A program made the translations under genes and the position numbers. Shown here in pieces: positions 19,981 through 28,654 of a stretch of 40,188 nt of DNA (positions are counted from its first letter, which is position 1; every line of letters begins with the position of its first letter). The DNA is from a virus: the IMG/VR virus record IMGVR_UViG_3300001450_000045, positions 15,657 to 55,844 of that record; one strand, 5' to 3'. The notes beneath the pieces are model-generated. The model was not told the DNA's origin. It made no database searches and was given only the letters and a program-made list of their open reading frames with translations.

Positions 19981-22900
19981 ATGGCATGTAAATATTATTT
20001 AAACGGAGTAGAAAGTAAACTATACACGGATTTATTTGGGTATATGGATACTGTTGCTCCAGACAATAAGAATGTAAACAAAGTACATAAAATATTAAGA
20101 GATCACAGTATAGCTACTAAGAAATTTAAAAATACAATTTATGTACAACAAAATAATTTTAGATCTGCACTTAGAGACATTAAAAGAATAAATAATAAGT
20201 ATCCAGGATTAATTTCTACAGAGTATGTAAAAATGACTCCACAAACAATTTATTCTCCAGCCGCAGAATTACATGTACTAACTATAAATGAAGATCTTTT
20301 AAAAAGAATACCTGCTGAAGGAACAAACAATGCAGATATTACAAGTGATAATAAAACAGATGTTGATCAATACTTGAGATTTGCAGCCCCTGCAGCTGAA
20401 AGAGATGATGCTTTTTTAGATGACTTAGCTAGAAGAGAAAATACTAGTAACAGTAAATTTTCTAACTTAGAAGAGGAAGAACTTAAAAATGCATATAGAG
20501 TAGCAGGAGAGTTACAAGAATCTTTTGCTAAAGCAGGAATAAATGTTAACGTTGTATTTGATGCAAGTATAGATAATATAGGGCAAGTACAAATAGAAGC
20601 TGATGAAGTTGCTTTTGAAGATGACGGAACTCCCGTTCAGACCGGAACACCAACTATAAGAATTAATCCAGAAAAAGTTAAAAAAGATACAACATATCAT
20701 GAGTTTGGACATATATACATAGATTTATTAGGTGTAAGTGATCCGGTTGTTGCTCAAGCTATAGCAGAACTAAGAGACACAGAATTGTATAACCAAGTAG
20801 AGCAAGCGTATCCTGAATTACAAGGAGAGATGCTAGACAAAGAAGTGTTAGCTACCGCAATAGGCCTAGAAGGAGCTAAAATTGTTAGAAAAAATCCTAA
20901 CAAGCTACAAAGATTATTTAATAAATTGTTTAGAGCTATAGGTAAATTATTTGGAGTTAGTCCTAATACAGCTGCAGTGCTTGCAGAAGAAATGTTCGCA
21001 GGAAAATTAAGATCTGAAGGTATGATTAATCGCTTAAGTCCCTATGTACAAGCCAGCAAAGAAGAAGTAAAATTAAAAGAATTAGTTGATAATGCAAGAG
21101 TTAGAATAACGCAGGAAATATATGAAATAAATAAATTACCTGAAGATCAAGTTAGTGATGATCAGTTAACTACCTTAAGAAGATTAGAAAACAGTCTACA
21201 AAGAGTAACAAAAGTAGAAGATTTATTTGATCTTGTAGATGCAATGGGGGATGCGTTAAACAGAACAGAGGTAGCATATGCTAATATTATGGCTATACCG
21301 GAAAATGAAAGAGGTACGTCAGAAAATTTAAGAAAAATGTGGGAGCTAAAAAAACAGCTAGATAGTTTAGAAATGCTTCAAAGTGTAAAGTCTTTATTAA
21401 TTACTAAAAAAAGAAATGCTTTTAAAAAAGATACAAGTTTTATGAATGAAATGGAATCTTTTGAAGCGTTTACTACTTTAGAAGATAAAGTAAATGCAAT
21501 TTTAACTCAAGCAGAATCTTTAGATCAGGATTTTAAAGAAGATGTTATTCCTATGCTAGCACAATCTATGATAGGACTATCAAATAAAGATTTACCAGCA
21601 GACATACAAAAACTTATAGATAATGCAAAGAAGTTTACTAGATCTAAAGGTTTAGACGAGTCAGATCTTGCTTATATTGAGTTAAAAGGAAGATATAATA
21701 AAGGAGAGCTTACAGACCAAGAGTTTAAACTTAAAAAATCAAAACTGTATATTGAGCAATTAAAACAAAAACAACTTAAAAACTATAAAGATCTTGTCTC
21801 TGAACTAACAACTGCGCACAAAGATAAGAGTGGGTATTCTTATTATTTTGATCCTATAATATATTCTAGTGACAGAGGTATACAGTTACTAGTTAAAACT
21901 GTAACGCAAGCAAATTTAGAGTCGAATGATATGACTCTAGATTTAAAATCTAAATTAGCTCCTATGTATGAAAGATTTGCTGCTGGTCAAAATGAATCAA
22001 ATGTAGAAGAATTAAATGATCCTGTACTAGAAGAAATAACTATAGGAGGAATGAAAAGATTAGCACTAGTTAATCCAATTGATTCTGAAAGATACTACAA
22101 AGAACTTACAGAAGAAAAAAATAGGTTAGGGAAAAAACACGGGATACCAAGAAAACAAGATTATACTAATTCTGAAGGAGATGTTAACTATGCAAGTTTT
22201 AATAGAGATTTAGACAGCTGGGGAAATAGCGAGTCTAAAGGAGGTAGATACAGAAAAGAACTATCTAAATGGACAGATAAAAATTTAGAAGCTATTCCAG
22301 GTTACAAACAAGAGCTTGCTAAGTTAGACAAAGAAATTAAAATACAAGCTGATATTATTAATGCTTTAAAAAATGAGGGTGTAGGAAAATCAGAAGCTTT
22401 ATCAAATGCACGTATTAGAAAAAATGAACTAGAAAAATTTAGAAATAGAAATTATATAAACGAAAAGCCTGCTGGAGACTTTCTTAGACCTAAAGCTTCT
22501 GTGTATGCTAATGAAAAGTATACTAAAATACAAAATGATCCTAGATTAAAAGAGTATTATGATTTTATCATACAAGAGTTTCAAGCGGCGCAAAGAATGA
22601 TTGGCCTTAAGCAGATGGAAAAAAACGGATGGGACAAATACTCATATTTAATGCCAACTTATAGAAAAGAAGACATTGATAGGCTAAAAGAAAAAGGTGT
22701 TTATAATACAATACAAGACACATTAAAAGATGGGTTTACTATACAAGAAACTAATCATGATTACTATACCTACAATGAAAATAACAGAGATATAGAAAAG
22801 AAGATTCCAATCTATGCAGTTAACAAGGTTCCATCTGGAGAAGTTTCTAGAGATGTTGCTAGTAGTTTATATAGATTTAGACACATGGCGCATAACTTTA

Positions 22901-24429
22901 AATCTAAAAGTGAAATTGTTGGGCAGGTTATGTTTTTCCAAGACCTTTTAAAGAATAGAAAAACTTTAGAAACTAATTCTGCAGGAATACAGCTAATACA
23001 AAAAGCTGCAAAACAAATGGGTATAGACATGCCTAAGTTAAAAGAGGGTGAAAGTAACAACTATAAACATGTGCAAGAGTGGCTTGATTCTGTAATGTTT
23101 GGACAAAGTAATTTACAACAAGATTTTACAATATTTGGTAAAACATTTTCTGCAAATGAAGCAGTAGGTACAATAAATTCATTTACTGCAATAAGTACTT
23201 TATCATTTAACTTACTACAAGGGGCTAATCAGTCTATTTTAGATAATTTAATGATGTTACAAGAATCTATTGCAGGACAATTTATGGATAAAGGAGATCT
23301 TGCATGGGCTAAAGGAGAATACTGGAGCTCAGGGATGGCTGTTACAGACATAGGTAGATTTGACCCAAAAAGTAAAATAGGTAAAGCAGTAGAATTTTTT
23401 GATGCTTTAACAGAATTTACAGATTCTGAAGGTAATCAAATTGTTGGGGGTAAATCTAGAAAGCTTGCAAAAAGTGGTAATCTATTATTTTTACAACAAG
23501 CTGCTGAACATGAATTATCTGCTACAAGAATGTTAGCGCTAATGAAAAACTTAGAAGGTAAACTAGAAGACAGCGACGGTAATGTTATTATGAATGAAGA
23601 TGGCAAACCAGCTAATTTATATGACATGCTTATAGTAGATGATAACGGTAAAATGTCTGTAGATCCTAGAGTAGCTAATTTTAGCAGGCTAGATTTTATA
23701 ATGAAACTACAAGGATTAAGTAGAAGAACTAATCAGATAAAAAGTAAAATGCATACCAACATGTTACAAAGACGTTGGTGGGGTAAATTATTTATGCTTT
23801 TCCGTAACTGGATGCCTCCAGGGATCAGACGAAGATACGGACATGGAGGAAACTCTACTATACATGTGGATGAAGAGTTAGGGGCAGTTACACAAGGTAT
23901 GTACATATCTTTTTGGAATCTTATAACAGAGAGTATATCAGACAAATCTTTTGCTTATGGTAGAATGACTGAAATGGAACAACAAAATGTTAAAAGAACT
24001 GCAGTAGAATTATCATCCTTAATGGGAGCTATGCTGCTAGTAGGGTTCTTAGCGGATCTTGATGATGAAGACGAAACCTGGTTAAGTAATTTTGCATTGT
24101 ATCAAGCTAAAAGATATGAAACAGAGATTATGCAATGGACGCCGCTAGTAGGAACTAAAGAGGCATTTAGAATATTACAGTCTCCTACTGCAACAGCTAG
24201 ACCAATACTAAAAGGCGGTGAGTTATTAGGGCAATTATTAAGTGAAGGTGCTTACGCTATAGGATTAGGAGATAAAAAAGAAGTTTTTTACCAAAGAAAA
24301 AGTGGTAAATATCAAAAAGGAGATCGTAAAATAAGAAAAGATTTTGAAGATTTATTCCCTATATTTAGAGGTTTACAAAAATCAAGGAATCCACAAGACG
24401 CATATAAGTGGTTTACTACATTAGATTAA
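19981..24429 (+). CDS. Giant virion protein with zincin metalloprotease domain
   Basis: 1482 aa. A zincin-type protease domain lies at about residues 170-330: HEFGH at 240-244 gives two zinc-ligand histidines and the general base Glu241, and the Glu in KEVLA (residue 288) is a good third ligand. Predicted metalloproteases of this type are described in the giant proteins near the RNA polymerase of crAss-like phages. The middle (about 350-950) is charged, helical and coiled-coil-rich. From about 1060 to 1390 hydrophobic stretches and a basic WWGKLFMLFRNW segment (near 1265) appear, with a likely membrane helix near 1345-1360. The ATG is three bases after the previous stop. The gene ends the plus-strand block just before the terminator. 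Protein processing or host-envelope action is inferred. Confidence 0.7.
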   Translation: MACKYYLNGVESKLYTDLFGYMDTVAPDNKNVNKVHKILRDHSIATKKFKNTIYVQQNNFRSALRDIKRINNKYPGLISTEYVKMTPQTIYSPAAELHVLTINEDLLKRIPAEGTNNADITSDNKTDVDQYLRFAAPAAERDDAFLDDLARRENTSNSKFSNLEEEELKNAYRVAGELQESFAKAGINVNVVFDASIDNIGQVQIEADEVAFEDDGTPVQTGTPTIRINPEKVKKDTTYHEFGHIYIDLLGVSDPVVAQAIAELRDTELYNQVEQAYPELQGEMLDKEVLATAIGLEGAKIVRKNPNKLQRLFNKLFRAIGKLFGVSPNTAAVLAEEMFAGKLRSEGMINRLSPYVQASKEEVKLKELVDNARVRITQEIYEINKLPEDQVSDDQLTTLRRLENSLQRVTKVEDLFDLVDAMGDALNRTEVAYANIMAIPENERGTSENLRKMWELKKQLDSLEMLQSVKSLLITKKRNAFKKDTSFMNEMESFEAFTTLEDKVNAILTQAESLDQDFKEDVIPMLAQSMIGLSNKDLPADIQKLIDNAKKFTRSKGLDESDLAYIELKGRYNKGELTDQEFKLKKSKLYIEQLKQKQLKNYKDLVSELTTAHKDKSGYSYYFDPIIYSSDRGIQLLVKTVTQANLESNDMTLDLKSKLAPMYERFAAGQNESNVEELNDPVLEEITIGGMKRLALVNPIDSERYYKELTEEKNRLGKKHGIPRKQDYTNSEGDVNYASFNRDLDSWGNSESKGGRYRKELSKWTDKNLEAIPGYKQELAKLDKEIKIQADIINALKNEGVGKSEALSNARIRKNELEKFRNRNYINEKPAGDFLRPKASVYANEKYTKIQNDPRLKEYYDFIIQEFQAAQRMIGLKQMEKNGWDKYSYLMPTYRKEDIDRLKEKGVYNTIQDTLKDGFTIQETNHDYYTYNENNRDIEKKIPIYAVNKVPSGEVSRDVASSLYRFRHMAHNFKSKSEIVGQVMFFQDLLKNRKTLETNSAGIQLIQKAAKQMGIDMPKLKEGESNNYKHVQEWLDSVMFGQSNLQQDFTIFGKTFSANEAVGTINSFTAISTLSFNLLQGANQSILDNLMMLQESIAGQFMDKGDLAWAKGEYWSSGMAVTDIGRFDPKSKIGKAVEFFDALTEFTDSEGNQIVGGKSRKLAKSGNLLFLQQAAEHELSATRMLALMKNLEGKLEDSDGNVIMNEDGKPANLYDMLIVDDNGKMSVDPRVANFSRLDFIMKLQGLSRRTNQIKSKMHTNMLQRRWWGKLFMLFRNWMPPGIRRRYGHGGNSTIHVDEELGAVTQGMYISFWNLITESISDKSFAYGRMTEMEQQNVKRTAVELSSLMGAMLLVGFLADLDDEDETWLSNFALYQAKRYETEIMQWTPLVGTKEAFRILQSPTATARPILKGGELLGQLLSEGAYAIGLGDKKEVFYQRKSGKYQKGDRKIRKDFEDLFPIFRGLQKSRNPQDAYKWFTTLD

Positions 24430-24438
24430 GGGGGCTGT

Positions 24439-24464
24439 AAAAAAGGGGCATTGCCCCCTCTTTT
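24439..24464. terminator. Bidirectional intrinsic terminator between convergent gene blocks
   Basis: The sequence has a run of six A, then GGGGC (24445-24449), loop ATT, GCCCC (24453-24457), then CTCTTTT. A A-run and T-run on opposite sides make it usable on both strands. It fills the 37-base gap between the plus-strand stop at 24429 and the minus-strand stop at 24467. An alternative longer pairing, AGGGGGC at 24429-24435 with GCCCCCT at 24453-24459, is also possible. Confidence 0.8.
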
Positions 24465-24466
24465 AG

Positions 24467-24943
24467 TTATTGCATACTCATTTTTAACAACAATAGATAA
24501 CCTATAAGATCATCAACTGTATCTTCAGTTTGATCATTTATACCTTTGTTTTTTATACGCATAATTTTATCATCAATACGTGCACACAAAGCCTCTGTTG
24601 CGTCAAGCCTGCTAAATATCTTAACAGGAGCTAACGCCGTGTTACCATAGGCTTTGTTTTTACTTTTTAATAATTCTACAATTTCACTAGTTACTTTGTC
24701 TAGATTATTTGCAAAATCATCAGAGTTCGTATCTGTTCTTACCCAAGAAGGTATTGTACACTGCACTAACGGCTCTACATTATCAGCCTCAGCATAAAAA
24801 CAAAGATCTAACGTGCCTTCAGAGCACAGTTTAAGTTCTGTTTTTAAAATTTCTACAACTACATACCTACCACCTATAACTCCTCGATGATGTCTTGGGT
24901 CATGCTTCATTAACACTACAATGTCATTTATATTTATCTTCAT
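24467..24943 (-). CDS. Nmad1 (DUF1599)-domain protein
   Basis: 158 aa. Residues about 85-155 match the Nmad1/DUF1599 pattern: KNKAYGN, then KIFSR, ARIDDKIMRI, and EDTVDDLIGYL. This small all-alpha domain is linked to nucleotide modification and is common in phages; its exact reaction is not settled, and its acidic residues recall MazG-type nucleotide hydrolases. The first 60 residues form a separate beta-type region (NDIVVLM, RYVVVEIL, LCFYAEADNVEPL) that resembles a small SH3/KOW-like barrel, an unusual addition to the core domain. The start overlaps the upstream stop as ATGA. It is the last gene of the minus-strand block, ending at the bidirectional terminator. Confidence 0.7.
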   Translation of the reverse strand: MKININDIVVLMKHDPRHHRGVIGGRYVVVEILKTELKLCSEGTLDLCFYAEADNVEPLVQCTIPSWVRTDTNSDDFANNLDKVTSEIVELLKSKNKAYGNTALAPVKIFSRLDATEALCARIDDKIMRIKNKGINDQTEDTVDDLIGYLLLLKMSMQ

Positions 24944-25716
24944 AATAATTTTTTTAGTTCATAAATTTTAGGATTATATGTTTCTTTTTTAATATCTAAA
25001 ATGCTTAGTAATTCTGATCCTTCTGGTAGTACAGCTCCCAACTTTTCTTCTAGCAAGTCTTTACGTTTACTGCTTTTAAATATTATTTGTCCTATTTCGT
25101 CTTGTATATCAGCATCATGAAAATCTAAAATATCTATTTTATATTCTCGTGACATCTTAGAATACTTCCCCGCTATAAATGCTCTGTAATCTTTTGCATA
25201 ACCTTTAGGTATATCAAATATAAACATTACAAGATGTGGATTTGGATCATATCTTCTCTTAAACATTTTAAACGTAGAAAGTAATTTTTCAAACTTAATA
25301 AATCTTAAATCTGAAGACCATCTAAAAAGTAAAGCAATACATCTAGTATCTTCATCTGTTCCTATAAAACAATTTATAAATAGTTTATTCCAAAAATAAA
25401 GTTTTTTAGTTCCAGGAAGCATAGGCATAAGAAATGTAGAAGCTTTAGTTCTTTTAGCCATAGATATATGATATTCTACTTTGTTAGATATAGAGAGAAT
25501 CTCGTTAGGAATCCTCTCTATAATATTAACTTTGTATTTTAATTTTCTAACTAATACGGTTAAACCTAAATCAATAAGAATATCTTCAGGGCCTTTCAAT
25601 GCAATTATGTGTTTTTTATCATTATACACAGGTTTTAAGCATAAAGTATTACCTGTAATTTTAAATGTTAATGCATTTACAGGAGTATATACTAATTCAT
25701 CGCATTGTGTTACCAT
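24940..25716 (-). CDS. Conserved-looking protein of unknown function
   Basis: 258 aa, basic, with no membrane segment, Cys cluster or recognisable catalytic motif. The N-terminal 85 residues look beta-rich. The central part contains LMPMLPG, CFIGTDEDTRCIALLFRW and a VMFIFDIPKGY segment, suggesting an alpha/beta core with a buried strand ending in Asp. The C-terminus is helical and charged. Its position in a chain with a 5'-3' exonuclease upstream (7-base overlap) and an Nmad1 protein downstream (4-base overlap) suggests a role in DNA metabolism or modification. I do not recognise the family and give no function. Confidence 0.6.
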   Translation of the reverse strand: MVTQCDELVYTPVNALTFKITGNTLCLKPVYNDKKHIIALKGPEDILIDLGLTVLVRKLKYKVNIIERIPNEILSISNKVEYHISMAKRTKASTFLMPMLPGTKKLYFWNKLFINCFIGTDEDTRCIALLFRWSSDLRFIKFEKLLSTFKMFKRRYDPNPHLVMFIFDIPKGYAKDYRAFIAGKYSKMSREYKIDILDFHDADIQDEIGQIIFKSSKRKDLLEEKLGAVLPEGSELLSILDIKKETYNPKIYELKKLL

Positions 25717-26462
25717 AATTCTTCTTGATTTAAAAGTTCAACTTTATGTACTTCAAGCTCTGGCAATTCTATACCGGTTTCTCTTAGTACATCTTTTTTA
25801 GTTTTTAGTATGTAAATAAGTTTAAAGGTTTCTGTAAATCTATGAATTCCTTCAGAATTTCCAAACTTTTCTATATATTTATTTAATACAAATGTAGGCA
25901 TTTCTACAGGTAGCATGTTTTCTAACCATGTATCTGCAGTTTTAGGACCTACTTTAGGTATACCAGTAATACCATCTGTAGAGTCTCCCATTAGTACTTG
26001 TTTCCATAAGAAACGTAGGGATTCATTTTCATCTACAGTAGCAAATTCTGCTTTACCATAATTATAATTAGATACTTTATTTTGATACAACACGTCTTTA
26101 TCTGGACTGCATATTACAGTCTTTAAAGGGTCATGATATACAGAAACTAAGTCATCTGCTTCTAATTCAGGAATGTATGTAAAATTCCATTTTTGTTTTA
26201 AATATTCTTTAATTGCTGGAAATATAATTGGTTTATTACCTCGTTTTCTGTTGTATTTATATGGTTTTGTAGTTGCTATGTTATATCTAAAGCATTTACC
26301 TTGTGTTAGAAAACCTGCGTAATGTGTACATCCTGTTATATTTAGCATTTGAGTAATTCTCATGTCTATGCCATCTAAAGCTTCTTCTAGTGTAGGTTTA
26401 CTCATCTCATAGTATATAAGACTATCACCATCTATTAAAGCTATTTTTTCATCTCTATTCAT
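25710..26462 (-). CDS. 5'-3' exonuclease / flap endonuclease (FEN family)
   Basis: 250 aa, the size of a phage FEN-type exonuclease. Metal-binding acidic motifs appear in the family order: IDGD with Asp11 and Asp13, ELEADD with Glu101, Asp103 and Asp104, SPDKD with Asp121 and Asp123, and GDSTDG with Asp160 and Asp163. The last is followed by IPKVGPKTA, the helix-hairpin-helix (H3TH) that grips the DNA backbone. A basic patch at about 66-77 (Tyr-Lys-Tyr-Asn-Arg-Lys-Arg) fits the helical arch. Such enzymes remove RNA primers and 5' flaps and can degrade host DNA. The start follows the structured RNA element by about 20 bases, so this gene and the two after it may be controlled through that leader. 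Confidence 0.9.
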   Translation of the reverse strand: MNRDEKIALIDGDSLIYYEMSKPTLEEALDGIDMRITQMLNITGCTHYAGFLTQGKCFRYNIATTKPYKYNRKRGNKPIIFPAIKEYLKQKWNFTYIPELEADDLVSVYHDPLKTVICSPDKDVLYQNKVSNYNYGKAEFATVDENESLRFLWKQVLMGDSTDGITGIPKVGPKTADTWLENMLPVEMPTFVLNKYIEKFGNSEGIHRFTETFKLIYILKTKKDVLRETGIELPELEVHKVELLNQEELW

Positions 26463-26483
26463 ATTTTAAAATTTAGGGTTATT

Positions 26484-26585
26484 GATATAAAGGGGGTAGA
26501 TATAAAATCTAATTAAAAACAGGAAGCTCTTATACTCCCGGTTAAAGTTGGTTGGCAAAACGCCGTTCGTCTACCCCCTCATATC
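26484..26585 (-). ncRNA. Cloverleaf-like structured RNA element 1
   Basis: Between the rIIB-like stop and the exonuclease start, a perfect 10-bp stem pairs AGGGGGTAGA (26570-26579) with TCTACCCCCT (26491-26500). After a small internal loop, a further 5 bp pair GATAT (26581-26585) with ATATC (26484-26488). Inside on the minus strand are three hairpins: GGC/GCC with loop GTTTT (26554-26564); AACCGGGAG/CTTCCTGTT with one mismatch and loop TATAAGAG (26518-26543); and AGAT/ATCT (26498-26510), which competes with the closing stem. A G-T pair in arm 2 favours the minus strand. There is no canonical T-loop, so it is not an ordinary tRNA. GC content is far above its surroundings. Confidence 0.5.
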
Positions 26586-26603
26586 TTACCAATTAAACAC
26601 TAG

Positions 26604-27770
26604 CTACAGAGCGTTCATCTCTGCAACTTCCTTGTCACATTCAGCTTTACGTTCAGACTTTTCTTGCACTGCTTTTAAGCGCATGTCATCCCATTCAGCG
26701 TCTGTCATAGCTGCATAGCTAGAGCTGTGGTAAATAGATCCATTCACACCTGATAAAGATGAATGAACAAAATATTGCTTACATCTTATAGCTCCGTCTG
26801 AGTCATCTGGCACTGCGCCAATATGCATAGGATCTACAAAAATATTGTGAATTTCTCCACTGTAGCAATTAATGTACATTAGACCACCAATATGAAGACC
26901 TTTAACACATGAACGTCTATCATCCACGTTAATTTGGTCCCATGATTCTAGTCTATGAGTACACCCAACTTTAATAAAATGTCCTGGATTAGCAAAGCCA
27001 TTAGGCCCCTCACAAAAGAAAGCATCTCCACTTGTTCCCATCATAGCGGGTTGAAATAGCCTATCTTCTACAAATTCTGGTAATCCACCACCTTCTATCT
27101 CACCGGTATCAATGTTAAACGTTCTTTTATAACGATCAACTTCTTCTCCAGTTTCTGCGTCATACTTATGAAGCACTTCTGTAGAGACTTTGTAACCATT
27201 TAGTAATCCCTCATGGGTGATTTTCATTTGGTACATTTCTGCTCTTTTAGAAGCTGCTTCATCAGTAAGACCCTGCTCTATAAGATCTTCTTTCATTTTA
27301 GGGTGAGTATATTTCATATTCACAAAATTAAAGAATCTCTCACAAAAATTGTTCCCGTGACCTTGCTTCATTTTTCTCCACAAGATTGGGTTACGCAACC
27401 ATCTAGTCCACATTTTAATTAAAGGCATAAAGTCTAGATCTTTATCTAAAGAGTCAAATATTCTATCCACTAAAGCTTGAGGCATAGGTATACTAGATAC
27501 TACGCTGTTATGCTTAAGGAAGAATTCTCCTGTAGCCTTGTTAACATGAATGTACTCACATTGTGTTTCAATGGTTTTAGTATAGTCTACAACACATAGG
27601 GGAGCAAACTCCTCCATAACTTCATTGTATTCTTCTACTGTATTTACACCTTGAGCCTTATGGCTAAGCTGTTGCATTCTATCGTATAAGTTTTTCTCAT
27701 ACTCAACTGTGAATGGGGTATCCCCATAAGATCCACAGATTTTGTCGTCTATTACATTTATTGTAATCAT
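26604..27770 (-). CDS. rIIB: rIIB-like protein
   Basis: 388 aa. The C-terminal part has the pattern seen in rIIB-like phage proteins: CVKGLHIGG (288-296), then IHNIFVDPMHIGAVP (about 307-321) and a Cys-Lys-Gln-Tyr-Phe-Val strand (330-335). The middle region resembles the usual helical SIPxPQALVDRIFD and DLDFMPLI segment. T4 rIIB works with rIIA in lysis timing and in resisting exclusion by resident lambda; the molecular activity is unknown. An rIIA-like gene sits two genes upstream, which strongly supports the call. It is longer than T4 rIIB (about 312 aa) and ends in a charged tail. The start lies 11 bases after a TTAACCAATTAAA leader motif. The stop is TAG. A structured RNA element follows within 20 bases. 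Confidence 0.65.
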   Translation of the reverse strand: MITINVIDDKICGSYGDTPFTVEYEKNLYDRMQQLSHKAQGVNTVEEYNEVMEEFAPLCVVDYTKTIETQCEYIHVNKATGEFFLKHNSVVSSIPMPQALVDRIFDSLDKDLDFMPLIKMWTRWLRNPILWRKMKQGHGNNFCERFFNFVNMKYTHPKMKEDLIEQGLTDEAASKRAEMYQMKITHEGLLNGYKVSTEVLHKYDAETGEEVDRYKRTFNIDTGEIEGGGLPEFVEDRLFQPAMMGTSGDAFFCEGPNGFANPGHFIKVGCTHRLESWDQINVDDRRSCVKGLHIGGLMYINCYSGEIHNIFVDPMHIGAVPDDSDGAIRCKQYFVHSSLSGVNGSIYHSSSYAAMTDAEWDDMRLKAVQEKSERKAECDKEVAEMNAL

Positions 27771-27781
27771 AGTTTAAAAAA

Positions 27782-27794
27782 TTTAATTGGTTAA
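27782..27794 (-). promoter_or_regulatory. TTAACCAATTAAA leader motif before the rIIB-like gene
   Basis: On the minus strand this motif overlaps the stop of the lyase gene and lies 11 bases before the rIIB-like ATG. Near-identical motifs precede the rIIA-like gene and the 116-aa and SSB-like genes. It may be a translation-enhancing leader or a promoter element. Confidence 0.35.
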
Positions 27795-28654
27795 AAAATA
27801 TACCGTATTGTATTCCACGGTATTGTTGCTTCATGTAATTTTCTGAATTGTTTAATGTATTCAGATTTCATTCCTAGTTTGTATCTTATATTTTCTCCCC
27901 CATATTGAGAACGTTTAACTTCTTGCTTGTCTAGAACCCACAGATCTACTTCTGTCTCTGGATGTCTGTCTAAGTTTACAAGATGTTTCTTAAAATTATG
28001 AGTTAAAAATATACATTCTGATAAAACTTGGTCTTTGTAACTAACATAATCATTCATCATATCAAATATATACTTGTAGTCTTCTAACCACCCGTCATAT
28101 ACTATAATAGGACTATAATTTACATGCACATCATATCCTGCATCTATAAACGCATCAATAGCTTTTATTCTATCGATGATTTTACTTGTTGCTGGTTCGT
28201 GTAAATCTGATTTATGTTGAGGCATTAGACTAAATCTAATACGTATTTTTCCTTCAGGATCAAACTTGCATAGGTTAGGGTTTACATATTTAGTTGCAAA
28301 ACTACCCATAGCTACAGGATGATCACGAAAAAATTCAAAAATCCTTTGCCACTCATGATGCTTAGCATGCAACGCAAAATCCTCGTTGCAGCTAATATCA
28401 TAAGTTGTAAAAGTTTTGTGAGTCTGATTAGGTTTGTCTACAGGTGTAAAATACGCATGATTATTAACTTCAGTCAATATATCACCGGTATTTGTAGCTA
28501 CAGACAAACCTTTATCTTTATGGCGTTTCATATAACAGTATGAACAATTATACAAACAACCATAACCAAAACTAGGAGAAATAAAATCAGTAGATCTTCC
28601 AGAAGCCCTTATTTTAAAGGTTTTCCTTATATCTTTAGTTATTAACTTTCCCAT
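27791..28654 (-). CDS. Spore photoproduct lyase-like radical SAM enzyme
   Basis: 287 aa. CLYNCSYCY gives Cys33, Cys37, Cys40 (CX3CX2C), the iron-sulphur ligands of radical SAM enzymes in the spacing of spore photoproduct lyase (SPL), followed by Tyr41 as in SPL. Cys89 in YDISCNED aligns with the H-atom donor Cys141 of Bacillus subtilis SPL (EAACTSD). Further matches are FATKY, KIRIRFSL, DAGYDVHVNYSPIIVYDGW (SPL: GYPLGFIVAPIYIHEGW), FLTHNF and a C-terminal RYKLG. It lacks the N-terminal part of the 342-aa Bacillus enzyme. SPL reverses a thymine photoproduct, so direct DNA photolesion repair is likely; another substrate is possible. It overlaps the rIIA-like gene by 13 bases and precedes rIIB-like, so the three are probably co-expressed. 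Confidence 0.8.
   Translation of the reverse strand: MGKLITKDIRKTFKIRASGRSTDFISPSFGYGCLYNCSYCYMKRHKDKGLSVATNTGDILTEVNNHAYFTPVDKPNQTHKTFTTYDISCNEDFALHAKHHEWQRIFEFFRDHPVAMGSFATKYVNPNLCKFDPEGKIRIRFSLMPQHKSDLHEPATSKIIDRIKAIDAFIDAGYDVHVNYSPIIVYDGWLEDYKYIFDMMNDYVSYKDQVLSECIFLTHNFKKHLVNLDRHPETEVDLWVLDKQEVKRSQYGGENIRYKLGMKSEYIKQFRKLHEATIPWNTIRYIF

Noticed and set aside
25481-25801. Plus-strand open frame across the exonuclease/unknown gene junction
   Set aside because: It runs antisense to two well-supported genes and shows no motif.
26484-26585. Canonical tRNA gene
   Set aside because: The closing stem is tRNA-like, but no TTCRA T-loop, no D-loop GG and no 5-bp stem with 7-base anticodon loop could be fitted on either strand.
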